A stretch of DNA of 64,000 nt from CAZLFQ01 sp964558975 (GTDB lineage Bacteria; Pseudomonadota; Alphaproteobacteria; Rickettsiales; Midichloriaceae), in contig CAZLFQ010000002.1 of the NCBI GenBank assembly GCA_964558975.1, positions 62,001-126,000 on the forward strand, given 5' to 3'. The first letter of the stretch is position 1, and each line of letters opens with the position of its first letter. Both the position numbers and the translations under genes were made by a program. Below the pieces are notes generated by a model. The model was given only the letters and a program-made list of their open reading frames with translations, was not told where the DNA came from and did no database searches. This document shows, in pieces, positions 24,981 to 36,400 of this stretch.

Positions 24981-26231
24981 TTATTCTTTTTTCAATCCAA
25001 CCTTGCGAGCAATTGATTTTACCGCCGCTTTCACCTTATGCCCGATTTTCTTGGCAGGGCTTCCTAGTTGGTCTAGTGCTTTAGCAAAACAATCAATAGC
25101 CTCGTCAACATGCTGATTATTAATTATTAACGGGGGCGTTAAGCGCATCACATTACCTGATGCAGGAATCGATAATATCGAATTGTCACGGCACAGAATA
25201 GTAAAATAATCTACATCAACATCTTTTCTAAGCTTAATACCAACCATAAGGCCGATGCCTGTTATTTCTTCTATATATTGTGGATATTTACTTGCAAGCT
25301 TATCAAGCTGCTCTTTAAGATATTTAGAAACTTCCTTAATATTATTAAGAAAACCTTTCTCCAAAATCACATCAAGCACCGCATTCCCAACTGATATAGC
25401 AATAGGATTGCCACCAAATGTAGAACCATGACTCCCAGATTTCATAGCTCTGCCTACTGCTTCTGTGGCAAGACATGCCGAAACTGGGTAACCAGATCCT
25501 AAGCCCTTACCAAGCGCCACTAAATCAGGCTTAACACCATATGTCGCGTAGGCAAATAAATCACCAGTTCTACCCATACCAGATTGAACTTCGTCAATGA
25601 GTAGTAAAATTCCTTCCTTATCACATATCGCTCTAAGCTCTTTTACATATTCTTCCGAAAGTGGGCGCATACCACCCTCGCCTTGAATAAGCTCAATCAT
25701 CACCCCAGCTGTATCTTTAGTAATTGCTTTCTTCAAAGCTTCAATATCATTAAATGGCACGCGCACAAAGCCCTCAACTGCTGGCTCAAACCCCTTGATT
25801 TTTTCAGAGCTTCCAGCTGTAGCGCAAGCAAGCGTTCTGCCGTGAAAAGCGCCTTCTAACGTAATTATATGATATCTGTTTAGCTGCCCTTTCTCGTTGA
25901 AATAGCGTCTTGCCATTTTAATCATACACTCCACAGCCTCTGCGCCAGAGTTTGCCATGAACATAGTATCTGCAAATGAATTATCTATGAGTCTTTTGCA
26001 ATATTCATACATACCCGGAATTTTATAGCGATTTGATAAATGCCATAATTTTTGCGATTGTTTCTGAATTGCCTCAACCATTTTCGGATGACAATGCCCC
26101 AGCGCAAGCGCTGCATAGCCTGATGCAAAATCTAGATATTTCTTCCCATCAGTTGTATATAAATATACTCCTTGCCCGTGGGAAAAATCTAAATCTGCTC
26201 TTTCGTATAATGGAAGAATCGGAGAAATCAT
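24981..26231 (-). CDS. argD: class III aminotransferase (acetylornithine / succinyl-DAP aminotransferase)
   Basis: PLP-dependent aminotransferase with the PLP lysine in ALGKGLGSGYP (Lys242), LIDEVQSGMGRTG at 212-224, the GEGG loop at 184-187 and NSGAEAVE at 94-101. It belongs to the ArgD branch, whose members often also act as N-succinyl-diaminopimelate aminotransferase (DapC). It is third in the dapD-dapE-argD operon with no arginine genes nearby, so DAP synthesis is the more likely role. At 416 aa it is longer than usual because of a basic, amphipathic C-terminal tail (KKIGHKVKAAVKSIARKV). Confidence 0.9.
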   Translation of the reverse strand: MISPILPLYERADLDFSHGQGVYLYTTDGKKYLDFASGYAALALGHCHPKMVEAIQKQSQKLWHLSNRYKIPGMYEYCKRLIDNSFADTMFMANSGAEAVECMIKMARRYFNEKGQLNRYHIITLEGAFHGRTLACATAGSSEKIKGFEPAVEGFVRVPFNDIEALKKAITKDTAGVMIELIQGEGGMRPLSEEYVKELRAICDKEGILLLIDEVQSGMGRTGDLFAYATYGVKPDLVALGKGLGSGYPVSACLATEAVGRAMKSGSHGSTFGGNPIAISVGNAVLDVILEKGFLNNIKEVSKYLKEQLDKLASKYPQYIEEITGIGLMVGIKLRKDVDVDYFTILCRDNSILSIPASGNVMRLTPPLIINNQHVDEAIDCFAKALDQLGSPAKKIGHKVKAAVKSIARKVGLKKE

Positions 26232-26238
26232 AAAAGCC

Positions 26239-27378
26239 CTATTTAAAATACTTATACAGTAACTTATAATATATCTCTGTTAGGTTCTCTAGGTCAACTA
26301 TGCTAATTTGCTCATCTACTTTATGAGCAGTTTTATTAATTAAACCGAATTCAACAACTGGGCAATAGTCTTTAATAAACCTTGCATCAGATGTCCCACC
26401 TGTTGTGCTTAGCTCCGCATTTTTACCAAATTTTTCTTCGATCACTGAATTTAAAGCTTCAGACAGTTTTCCAGCTTTTGTTATAAAAGCTTCAGCTCCT
26501 ATCTCTGCAATAAGTTTAGATTTACTACCAGAACTTTTGGCTACAACGTCATGAATAATTTTTTCTATTTCTTTGGCAGTATGCATATCATTAAATCTAA
26601 TATTAAAAGTAGCCTTAGCACGAGCAGGGATAATATTAGTTGCAGAGTTACCCACGTCAATATTCACCACTTCTAAATTAGAAGGTTGGAAATGATCATT
26701 GCCTTTATCCAGAACTAAATTATTTAAGTCATGCAAGACATTGACTAATTTACGGATTGGGTTATCTGCCTGATGCGGATATGCAACATGCCCTTGTACT
26801 CCTTCAATTTCTAAATCAAAAGTAACAGAACCACGTCTGCCGATTTTGATCATTTCTCCAAGCTCACTCGGGTTGGTTGGCTCACCTACTAGACACGCAT
26901 CAAGCTTCTCACCATTTTCTTCCATCCACTTTAGAACTTTTTTTGTGCCATTAATTGCTTTCGCTTCTTCATCACCCGTGATTAAAAAACTTATGCTTCC
27001 AGAAAATTTTTCAGATTTCACAAATTGCTCTGCAGCTGCAACGAATGCAGCAACTGCACCTTTCATATCAACCGCACCGCGCCCAATAAGCGTTCCATCT
27101 TTGATCTCACCAACAAAAGGATCAACAGACCAATCTTTTTCATTCCCCACCGGAACAACGTCAGTATGCCCACCAAAACAAAAGTTGGGTTGAGCTTCCC
27201 CATAACGCGCATAAAGATTTTTTACTGGGTATGAACCACTGCCTTCAAAATCAAGAATGGTACATTTAAATCCCAAGTTTTCTAAATAGTTTTTTAGATA
27301 ATCAATCGCACCGTCGTCAACTGGTGTTACGCTTTTTTTTCTAATTAGTTCTTGTGCAATTTTTACTACATTACTCAT
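26239..27378 (-). CDS. dapE: succinyl-diaminopimelate desuccinylase
   Basis: Dinuclear zinc enzyme that hydrolyses N-succinyl-LL-DAP in the lysine/DAP pathway needed for peptidoglycan. The M20 peptidase signatures are present: GGHTDVVPVG with His71, GAVDMKG with Asp104 and TGDEEAKAING with Glu137/Glu138. The second-half GTSDARF and the late His (NKTAHKVDE) are also present. At 379 aa it is the usual size. Its ATG overlaps the dapD stop by 4 bp, and argD starts 7 bases after its stop. Confidence 0.96.
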   Translation of the reverse strand: MSNVVKIAQELIRKKSVTPVDDGAIDYLKNYLENLGFKCTILDFEGSGSYPVKNLYARYGEAQPNFCFGGHTDVVPVGNEKDWSVDPFVGEIKDGTLIGRGAVDMKGAVAAFVAAAEQFVKSEKFSGSISFLITGDEEAKAINGTKKVLKWMEENGEKLDACLVGEPTNPSELGEMIKIGRRGSVTFDLEIEGVQGHVAYPHQADNPIRKLVNVLHDLNNLVLDKGNDHFQPSNLEVVNIDVGNSATNIIPARAKATFNIRFNDMHTAKEIEKIIHDVVAKSSGSKSKLIAEIGAEAFITKAGKLSEALNSVIEEKFGKNAELSTTGGTSDARFIKDYCPVVEFGLINKTAHKVDEQISIVDLENLTEIYYKLLYKYFK

Positions 27379-28166
27379 GCCGCCCTCAACAATTCATTTA
27401 TACCCGTTTTTTCACGGGTTTTTGCGTCTACTTGTTTAACTATAATAGCCGCATAAGTTTGTGTTTTTCCATCTGAACTTGCCATTGTGCCGGGAACAAC
27501 AACAGAATATGCTGGAACTCTACCAAAAAAAGTTTCGCCAGTTTGCCTATTATATATGCGTGTCGATGCACCAATATATACGCCCATAGAAAGCACGGCA
27601 CCTTCTTCAATAATTACACCTTCTGCTACTTCGCTTCGCGCACCGACAAACACATTGTCTTCAATTACAACTGGGTTTGCCTGAATCGGTTCAAGCACAC
27701 CTCCAATTCCTACGCCACCAGATATATGGCAATTTTTGCCGATTTGTGCACAACTCCCTACTGTTGCCCAAGTGTCAATCAAGGTTCCACTATCTATATA
27801 CGCACCAACATTTACAAACGAAGGCATCAAAATTACCTTTGGGGCAATATAGGCAGATTGCCTAACAACAGAGCTAGGCACTACTCTGAACCCAGAAGAC
27901 GCGAAATCTTCTTTGGTGTAATGTGAAAATTTCAAAGGGATCTTGTCGTAGCTTTTATGAACAGCTCCAACTATTTCATTATCATGAGTTAAAAAATATA
28001 GAAGGATTGCTTTTTTAATCCACTCGTTAGTCTTCCATACTCCCCCAACTTTTTCTGCAACTCTAATTTCACCTTTATCAAGCTGTGCAAATATATCTTC
28101 AAAAAGCTTTGTATGATCTTTTAAATTTTCTCTAGTTTCCCACAACTTATTTATCTGCTCTTGCAT
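27375..28166 (-). CDS. dapD: tetrahydrodipicolinate N-succinyltransferase
   Basis: Succinylates tetrahydrodipicolinate, the first step of the succinylase branch to DAP. It has an N-terminal helical domain (about residues 1-95), then left-handed beta-helix hexapeptide repeats from SAYIAPKVILMPSFVN through GVGIGGVLEP and DNVFVGARSEV to IGASTRI, and a C-terminal strand domain. The family residues ALLYFLT-like and GVGIGG are visible. It is the first gene of dapD-dapE-argD. The promoter must lie in the 57-bp gap shared with the divergent zinc-ribbon gene. Confidence 0.96.
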   Translation of the reverse strand: MQEQINKLWETRENLKDHTKLFEDIFAQLDKGEIRVAEKVGGVWKTNEWIKKAILLYFLTHDNEIVGAVHKSYDKIPLKFSHYTKEDFASSGFRVVPSSVVRQSAYIAPKVILMPSFVNVGAYIDSGTLIDTWATVGSCAQIGKNCHISGGVGIGGVLEPIQANPVVIEDNVFVGARSEVAEGVIIEEGAVLSMGVYIGASTRIYNRQTGETFFGRVPAYSVVVPGTMASSDGKTQTYAAIIVKQVDAKTREKTGINELLRAA

Positions 28167-28223
28167 TTCGATATCCTTCGTTTAGATTTACAAGTAATCA
28201 TACTAAAAATTAGATAATATTCT

Positions 28224-28988
28224 ATGATCATTATTTGCGAAAAATGTTCAACAAAGTTTAATGTTCCTGACCATGCGATAGGCCCAACTGGTCGCCAAGT
28301 GAAATGCTCAAGCTGCTCACATGCATGGCGTGTTGGTGGCTCTGCGCCAGAAGAAATCACTCCGCAGATCACTGAAGCACCTATTACTAACCCGACTAAT
28401 TCTGATGCCGACTCAAATCAAGAAGTAAAGTTTAACCTAGATGAGATGAAGGCTGCACCTCGCAGATATATAACTCCATCAACCCCAATATATCAAAAAT
28501 CCGCTGTTTATTATGGATCAACGCTTGCAGCATGCTGTGCTTTCTTTTGTTTTTTAGCGATGGCTATTATATTTCATAGAACTTCTATCGTTAGTAAAGT
28601 TCCAGCCTTCCAAACTGCATTTGATTTAGTGGGATTATATAATAATGAAGGTCTAAAACTTGAATTAGTCGATTGCACTCTAAGTGAGCTACAATCTTCA
28701 AAATCTGATGACGAAGCTATTGAGATTGAAGTTGCAGTATCAGTTCTAAATACAGCTGAACAAGATAGGAAACTTGGCAGCATTCGTTTTTCTGTTTATG
28801 ACATTGATAGAAATTATGTTGGAGAACTAATAATGCCTCTCAACCTAGTTTTATCTCCAAATAAAAACACTAAAGTTGAGGGTAGACTAAACAGAGTTCC
28901 AAAAGATTCTTTCTACGTGGCAATTGATTTTGGAAATAAAATAGACCTCAAGATCTTAAACCCAAATAGATTGCATAAAATTGGATGA
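28224..28988 (+). CDS. MJ0042-type zinc-ribbon protein with one membrane helix (DUF3426-like)
   Basis: The N-terminal zinc ribbon has Cys5, Cys8, Cys28 and Cys31 in MIIICEKC...VKCSSC, with the family's VPDHAIGP between them. A polar linker follows, then one membrane helix (about residues 93-117), then a C-terminal domain of beta strands (about 130-250) typical of DUF3426. Such proteins are common in proteobacteria with no settled function; the topology puts the ribbon in the cytoplasm and the strand domain in the periplasm. Its stop overlaps the folK start (ATGA). The best -10 is so close to the ATG that a very short leader is likely. Confidence 0.8.
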   Translation: MIIICEKCSTKFNVPDHAIGPTGRQVKCSSCSHAWRVGGSAPEEITPQITEAPITNPTNSDADSNQEVKFNLDEMKAAPRRYITPSTPIYQKSAVYYGSTLAACCAFFCFLAMAIIFHRTSIVSKVPAFQTAFDLVGLYNNEGLKLELVDCTLSELQSSKSDDEAIEIEVAVSVLNTAEQDRKLGSIRFSVYDIDRNYVGELIMPLNLVLSPNKNTKVEGRLNRVPKDSFYVAIDFGNKIDLKILNPNRLHKIG

Positions 28989-29452
28989 TTGAAGTTATTC
29001 TAGGATTAGGCAGCAATCTTGGTGATAGATTTAACAATATTCACCGTGCTGTAGAACAGTTAAGTTTTTTGCACAACATCAAAATATCTTCTCACTTGGA
29101 AACTCCAGCACTTCTACCAGAAAATCATGATGAATCTTGGAACATACCATTTATAAATATCGCCGTTTCAGGGTTTACAAACCTTGAACCTACAGAACTA
29201 TTTGCCAGAATAAAAAAGTTAGAGAATGACCTAGGCAGACCCAAATTTGCACCTAAATGGTCGCCTAGAATTATTGATATAGATATAATATTTTTTGGAA
29301 ATCTAGTTTTATCAACGCCTGAAATTACAATCCCTCACCCTGAAATGCATAAACGAGAGTTTGTGTTAAAACCAATTTGTGAAATCAATCCTCAGTTTAT
29401 TCATCCAATAAAAAAAATTAGCATTTTAGAACTTTCAAAGTTACAAAATTGA
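28985..29452 (+). CDS. folK: 2-amino-4-hydroxy-6-hydroxymethyldihydropteridine pyrophosphokinase
   Basis: Transfers pyrophosphate from ATP to the pterin in folate synthesis. It has 155 aa, starting with VILGLGSNLGDR (about residues 4-15), the FINIAVSG strand, LENDLGRP and the signature WSPRIIDIDIIFFG (Arg and the two metal-binding Asp), ending IPHPEMHKREFVLKPICEI. All the usual parts are present. It is coupled to the zinc-ribbon gene by a 4-bp overlap. folB and folP are not in the window. Confidence 0.95.
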   Translation: MIEVILGLGSNLGDRFNNIHRAVEQLSFLHNIKISSHLETPALLPENHDESWNIPFINIAVSGFTNLEPTELFARIKKLENDLGRPKFAPKWSPRIIDIDIIFFGNLVLSTPEITIPHPEMHKREFVLKPICEINPQFIHPIKKISILELSKLQN

Positions 29453-29504
29453 CAGCTACTTTTTCTAGACATATAAATACTACAAACTCTTTTCTGTAAA
29501 AATC

Positions 29505-29939
29505 ATGACAAATCACTCAAAACTGTTCCTAACTTGGGATGACGTAGAGTCTCATACCAAAGCACTTTCTCAGCAGCTAAAATCTAAAGGCTCGTGGGAT
29601 AAACTAGTTTGCGTTACTCGTGGCGGGCTGATGCCAGCCGCGTTACTAAGCCGATATTTAGATATTAAGTATGTAGATACAATTTGCCTGTCAAGCTATG
29701 ATGAATTGGATAAGCAAGGGCAATTAGAAGTTATAAAAGAGTTTCGCTCAAATGATTCAGATATACTGGTAATTGATGATTTAGTTGACACAGGAAAATC
29801 ATTTGTTACATGCAAAGAATTCTTACCGAATGCACATTTGTGCTGTGTATACGCAAAACCAAAAGGCAAGCCTTTCATTAACACATATCAAATTGATATA
29901 CCTCAAACTACATGGATAGTATTTCCTTGGGAAAAATAA
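29505..29939 (+). CDS. gpt: xanthine-guanine phosphoribosyltransferase
   Basis: Salvages guanine and xanthine with PRPP. The 144-aa protein has the PRPP loop DILVIDDLVDTGKS (about residues 85-98), the N-terminal VTRGGLMPAA (about 37-46) and the C-terminal TWIVFPWEK, which is characteristic of this subgroup. With apt (45761-46264) it gives the cell two purine salvage routes, in keeping with host dependence. It sits 52 bases after folK and may be the last gene of that unit. Confidence 0.92.
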   Translation: MTNHSKLFLTWDDVESHTKALSQQLKSKGSWDKLVCVTRGGLMPAALLSRYLDIKYVDTICLSSYDELDKQGQLEVIKEFRSNDSDILVIDDLVDTGKSFVTCKEFLPNAHLCCVYAKPKGKPFINTYQIDIPQTTWIVFPWEK

Positions 29940-29968
29940 AAAAGGCTTTCAAAAAATTGAAAGCCTTT
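29934..29968 (-). terminator. rho-independent terminator of the HU gene
   Basis: AAAGGCTTTCAA (29941-29952) pairs with TTGAAAGCCTTT (29957-29968) around AAAA. On the minus strand it is followed by TTTTTTATTTTT, which reaches into the end of gpt. On the plus strand the same stem has no T-run, so it serves HU mainly. Confidence 0.88.
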
Positions 29969-29993
29969 AAAAAATCCTATTTAAGATTAAAGA

Positions 29994-30269
29994 TTAGCCG
30001 TTAGCTGCATCTTTAAGATCTTTACCAGGTCTAAATCTTACTGCTGTACGAGCAGCAACTTTGATTTGTTGACCATTTCTTGGATTACGAACAGTTTTAG
30101 CTGGAACGCGACGTGTTTTGAATGTTCCGAAACCAATCAATCTTACCTCTTTACCTTTGCTAAGAGCTTGTTTGATTGTGTCGCAAAATGCAGCTACTGA
30201 TTCAGCAGCACCAGCTTTTGTTTGGCCAGTTGCTTTTGAAACTGCATTTATGATGTCTTGTTTATTCAC
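29994..30269 (-). CDS. hup: HU-family DNA-binding protein
   Basis: Small nucleoid protein that bends and wraps DNA. With the GTG at 30269 it has 91 aa, the normal size, and begins NKQDIINAVSKATG. The arm carries the signature GFGTFKTRRVPAKTVRNPRNG and the protein ends VRFRPGKDLKDA. GAGGT lies eight bases before the GTG, which is why I prefer it to an in-frame ATG ten codons upstream that would add residues not found in HU. It is monocistronic with the strong terminator at 29934-29968. Confidence 0.95.
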   Translation of the reverse strand: MNKQDIINAVSKATGQTKAGAAESVAAFCDTIKQALSKGKEVRLIGFGTFKTRRVPAKTVRNPRNGQQIKVAARTAVRFRPGKDLKDAANG

Positions 30270-30409
30270 GGCTTTTACCTCGAAAAATTTATTAAACAAA
30301 GGTTACCTAAAAACCCTATGCTAGCATTTATGCGATTGCAAGCGATTTTTTGTAAATTTTTTTTGCAAAAAACTCTTGCTAACGTAGATGATATGGGTAG
30401 CCTAGAGAA

Positions 30410-33400
30410 TTACATTTCTTCATTATACTCAACAATCGACTTCTTATCTAAATTCCTACAACCGCTGACATCATCGGAATTTGCGCCACAACCTTCTGTA
30501 TCATCAATTATTTGATCTTCTTTTTCTTCTTCTTTTATCGGATCTTGAATTGCAGATTGAACCGTATCAGGTAATTTAACATTACTCTTTGATACACTAT
30601 TAGCTGGTGGATTTGGAGCTGCAACACCAATTGTAAATCCTCCAAATTTATAATTTGCATTTGGAGTTAAGTTTGGATGCGAAATATTATTTATGCTAAT
30701 TAGGTTTGCCATATTTTGCGTTGCTGTTCCTGCAGAGCCTATATAGCCTGCTAGTAAATTAGCCGATGCACCAGTAATATTCAGTGTATTGAAAGAGGTA
30801 GTTGCATTTATTGCGCCAGTTCCAGAATGTAATTGCCCACCGACACCAAAATAAGTCCCTGTGATCCCACCGCTTGTAATACTTATGTTGTTAGTCGCGT
30901 TCAGTCCTGTTCCTGTGAAATTTGTTGTACCTGTACCGGCGCTTTGAGTCAGGCTGCCAGCTTTAAATGACCCTGCACTAAAATTATTAGCATTTGTAAC
31001 AGTTACTGTTCCAAGTCTGGTTGTTGCGCCGACTGAATCAGAAAATGTAATATTGCCTGTAGTGTTTAAAGTTAGATTTTGCCCCCCATCTACTTTTTTG
31101 AATGTAATAGCTCCCGATCCAGTGCTAACACTCGTTGCACCTGCAAGTGTTGCATCTCTATTGAAATTAAATGCAGTATTGGTTGAGGTAAAGTTACCTG
31201 ACATTGTTAGTCCACCAGTACCTGCTAGCGTTAAGGTATTAGCCCCAGCTGCAACACCCGAAAGTGTAATATTTCCTGTGCCTGTTGAAATGATTGCAGA
31301 GTTAGTAAGTGTTAAAAGGTTACCGAAACTTACAAGAGAGTTATTTGTTGTGATGTTATTTGTAAGAGTAGTATTACCTACAACCGATAACTGTCCGATA
31401 GGTGTGACTCCCCCAATAACACCATTTAATGCTTTTGTACCAGTACCTTGCAGAGTCAAGTCAAACCCGCCGTTAATTGTACTGAATGTTGTTGTTGCCG
31501 ATCCTAGATTGACCACTGTGTTCGATGCTAAAGTTACAGCTCTGTTAAAACTCATGGCAGTATTTGTTGAGGTAAAGTTACCTGACATTGTTAGTCCACC
31601 AGTACCTGCTAGCGTTAAGGTATTAGCCCCAGCTGCAACACCCGCAAGTGTTATATTGCCAGTGCCCGTTGAAAGAGTTGAGTTACCTGTAAGAGTGGTT
31701 AGTCCGCCAATTGAAAGAGCAGCATTTGCAAGTGTTACGTTTCCAGCTAAACTCGCTGGGCCACTTGTTGTAAGACCAATAAGAGCAGTTGTGTTACCAA
31801 CCGCTCCACCAAATACTGTATTCGCTGCGGTTACATTTAGAGTTCTAGCGCCATTAACTGTACTAGCAAATGTTGTGGTAGCTGTGCCACTATTGATAAC
31901 GCTATTTGCACCAAGAGTTAGAGGACTATTGAATGTCACATTCGCGTTGTTGGTTGTAATGTTATTAGAGAGAGTTGTATTGCCAGTAACATTTAAAGCA
32001 CCAATAGCTGTAGTTCCACCAACTGCGCCAGTAAATGTTTTTGTGCCAGTGCCGAGAAGAGTTAGGCTATTATTTCCGTTTATTGTATTGCTAAATGTTG
32101 CAGCTGCTGTTCCTAAATTTACAGTTGTTGCGCCCCCAAGAGTAACAGCTCTGTTAAAGGTCATAGCAGTATTAGTAGAAGTAAAGTTACCTGACATGGT
32201 CAGACCCCCCGTACCCGCAAGAGTAAATGTTCTTGTATTAGCATTAACGCCAGCTAACGAAATATTTCCAGTTCCCGTAGAAAGTGTTGTATTGCCAGTA
32301 AGTGTAGTTAATCCACTTATAGATAATGCTGAATTAGCAAGAGTTACGTTACCTGCTAAGCTTGCTGGACCTGTGATTGTTAATCCTGTAAGAGCTGTTG
32401 TTGCCCCTACTGTATTGCTGAAAACTGTATTCCCTGCAGTTACATTCAAAGTTCTAGCACCATTGACTGTACTGCCGAAAGTTGTATTCGCAGTACCACT
32501 ATTTACCGTTGTATTATTTGCTAATGTAACAGCCCGATTAAAGTTAAATGCAGTATTTGTTGAGGTAAAGTTACCTGACATTGTTAGTCCACCAGTGCCA
32601 GCAAAGGTCAGTGTGTTAGAGCCAGCTGCAACGCCTGCTAGAGTTATATTTCCTGTGCCCGTTGAAAGAGTTGAGTTGCTTGTAAGAGTTGTTAAGCCTG
32701 TAACAACCATAGGGTCGTTTGATAATGTCACATTACCACCAAGACTAAGTGATCCATTTACTGTCAGACCATTTAAAGCTGTTGTGTTTCCAATTGCTCC
32801 AGATAGCGTGGTGCTTCCAGCCGTTATATTTAAAGTTCTCGCACCATTAACTGTACTACCAAATGTTGTGGTAGCTGTACCACTATTTACTGTTGTGTTA
32901 TTTGCCAGTGTCACTGCACGATTAAAGTTGAACGCAGTATTAGTTGAAGTAAAGTTGCCCGACATTGTTAGTCCGCCAGTGCCAGCAAAGGTCAGTGTGT
33001 TAGAGCCAGCTGCAACGCCTGCTAGAGTTATATTTCCTGTGCCCGTTGAAAGAGTTGAGTTGCCTGTAAGAGTTGTAAGTCCACTAACACTAACTACACC
33101 ATTATTTGTGCTTACATTGCCAGCAAAGCTAGCTGGACCTGTGACTGTTAGTGACGTTATTGGGGTTGTTCCTCCAACCACTCCACTAAACACTGTTCCT
33201 CCTGTTGTTGTGGTATTACCCAAGGTAAATGCACCATCAACTGTTCCGCCAAATGTAGTTGCTGCAGTTCCTGAGCTAGTTGTTGTGTTACCAATTAGAG
33301 TTACATTTCTGTTGAAATTAAATGCTGTATTAGTGGAGGTAAATGCTCCTTTTAAGCTTAAATCGCCAGTTCCAGCCATTGTAAATGTATTAGCAGCTGC

Positions 33401-36400
33401 AGTGATGCCTGATAGGGTTATGTTACCAGTTCCTGTGTTAATATTTCTAGAACCACTTAGAGTAACTAAGTTATTGAAAACGACATTTCCATTATTAGTG
33501 GTGATGTTGCCGCCAAGTGTTGTGTTACCAGTTACAGTTAACCCTGTTAAAGCAGTGCTTCCGCCAACTGCTCCACTAAATGTTTTAGTACCTGTTCCAA
33601 GTAATGTTAAGCTATTATTACCGTCAACTGTGCTGCTGAATGTTGCTGCTGCAGTACCCAGATTTACAGAAGTATTTCCAGCTAAAGTAACTGCTCTATT
33701 AAAAGTAATAGCAGTATTAGTTGAAGTAATATTACCATTTAATGTTAAGCCTCCCGCACCACCAAATGCTAGGGTTCTATTATTAGCGGTTACATCTTTT
33801 AGTGATATTGTACCTGCGCCAGCATTCAGCGTTGTATTTGCATTTAGGTTAAGAGTATTAGCAAATGTCATATTACCAGTTGTAGTAATATTACCATTTG
33901 TTTGAGCTTTTCCATTTACATCTAAGACATTTATTCCTGAAACTGTACTGCCAAAATTAATTGCATTAGTTGCTGCATTTGTGCTGCTAACAGTTAAGCT
34001 ATTCCCAGCACCAGTTATTGTGCTAGTAAATGATATTAATCCACTTCCAGAATCAATAGTGCGGTTTCCACTTAATGTTACTGCTCTGTTAAAAGTTAGT
34101 GGCGTATCTGAGGTTGTAATATTACCCCCTAAAGTTAATGCTCCAGTTCCAACAAATGTTAGATTGTTAGAACCTAAAATTTGGTCTCCCGTAATTGAAA
34201 TTCCACCTGTACTTGTTCTAAACGCGACGTTGTCAGTCCATGTTCTTCCATTAACAGTCATCAATTGATTATTTGCAGTTCTACCAAAATTTAACTGACT
34301 CCAACCATCTTGAATATTTGCTAGTTCTGTATCATCCAAACTTAAAGCACCTGCTGCCCCTGTGCCTAGTCCCATAGTAAGATTACCATCAGGTTGAATC
34401 GTAAGTGTCCCACTACCAGCTAATTGCGCATTCACTGCTAAATTTCTAGTTTGAATAGTTAGGTTATTTGCTCCCAATGTTTGGTTACCTGCAATTGTCA
34501 TTAGTCCTGTAGCGGTTAAGAATTGCACGTTGTCGCTCCATGTGAATGCATTAACATTCATAGCTGCTGTTGAACTTGATAGACCTAGATTAATTTGACT
34601 CCACCCATCCTGAATAAATCCTAGCTCTGTATTATCCAAATTTAAAACCCCAACAGCACCTGTACCAATACCAACTGTTCTATTTGTATCAGGTCTAATC
34701 TCTAAAGTTCCTGATCCGCTTAAGTTAGCGCCGATAGTTAGATTTCCAGCTTGAATAGTTAAGTTATTTGCTCCTAGCGTCTGGTTGCCTGCAAAAGTTA
34801 AAAGCCCTGTTGCTGTATTAAATTGTACGTTATCATTCCATGTGAATGCATTAACATTCATCGCCGCAGTTGATGACGCCCTACCAAAATTCAACAATGC
34901 CCAACCATCTTGGATTTGTCCTAATTCTGTATCATCCAAATTCACCGTGCCAACAGCACCTGTACCAATACCAAATGTTATAGCATTATTATCAGTTGTA
35001 ATATTTAAGTTACCTGTACCTGAAAGAGTAGAGCCAAGTGTTAAATTTCTTGTTTGAATTGTTAAATTCTTTGTAGATGCTAAGGACTGAGCTCCTACTA
35101 CATTTAAAAGACCAGTTTGTGTTCGTAATGTGGTATGACTTAACCAAGAAGATGAATCAACATTCATTTGCCCAGTTCCTGAAGCTGAGCCAACAACAAC
35201 ATTGAGCCAACCCGACTGTATATTGCTGATATCGGTATCGCCAATATTAAGTGTACCAGCACCCCCACCAACGCCGACAGTTGTCGATGCTGTGAAAGGT
35301 TGCATAGTTAGCGTGCCATTTCCTGCGCTGTTAGAATTTATTGCGGCATTAATGTCTAGATCATTTGCAGTTAAAGTTAAATTCCTTACGGTGATTGGGG
35401 CATTGATGAAAATCTTATCATGGGCTTGAAGGGTTAGTGTTCTAGTATTAGCAGCCGCAATTGAAATTGCATCATGTACAGTTATATCACCGCCACCTGC
35501 TCCAGCCCCAGTTGCGTTTGTTCTAACAGTTACGTTATTTGCGTTAAGTAAATTCAATAGAGAACCAGCTGTACCAGTTGTTCCAATATTAACATACGAA
35601 GTTGCGTTTGCTGCAGAATCAAAGATGTTACTTGCTGCTACTAAAGAAGGCGAGCCAGTTGGGTTACATGCGGCAAGCGAGCTTGAGCCGAACAGGCATA
35701 TATTGATGTCACCTGGATCTAAAAGTAAGTTACCTGTTTCACCGATTACAGCGGAAGTGTCCACATTTCCTTGGAAATCTAAATAATTTTTACCAGATAC
35801 TTCCACCAGTCCACCATTACCACCTAGTGCGCCACCACGCGCATATGTAGTGCCGTAATACCGAGTCGCATCATCAGACCAAAATATCACATCCCCAGCG
35901 TTACCATTGTCAATTGCGTCAGCATTTACTATCGCATTTTGATCAACGTAAGTTGCTAATGCTTTTGGTTTATCACCTAAGCCTTGGTAATCACCGCCGA
36001 TATTGATATCGCCTCCACCAACACTTCCTGAAGTATCAATTTCGGCATTTGCTAGTAATCCTACTTGATCGCCATAAATTTCAACTGACCCGCCTTTTTC
36101 TCCAGTACCTTTTCCTGAGGCATCAATTTTCCCATCAACTAAAACTGTACTTTTACCAGATTTAGTTCCTTTGGTTATAGGGTCTTTAACTGCGTTTGAG
36201 CCTTCAGCATAAATAATTATTTTTCCGTTTTTCTCTGCAACCGCTGGCGCTTTTAATTCACCTTTCACTTCAATCAAGCTATCTACTACATCTCGCCCTG
36301 CTGCTGCAGTCATGGCAATCCTACCACCTGCCGCTTCAATCTTTCCTGTATTTCTTACAATCTGCTGCGCAACATTTCCACTTACTGCAACATTGATCAA

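Noticed and set aside
31053..33905. A 950-aa plus-strand ORF antisense to tpsA, rich in Val and Pro
   Set aside because: It is the mirror of the tpsA repeats: repeated Thr, Asn and Gly codons read backwards give stop-free Val/Pro/Leu repeats. It has no domain, no sensible start region, and tpsA on the other strand has signal peptide, TPS domain and partner gene.
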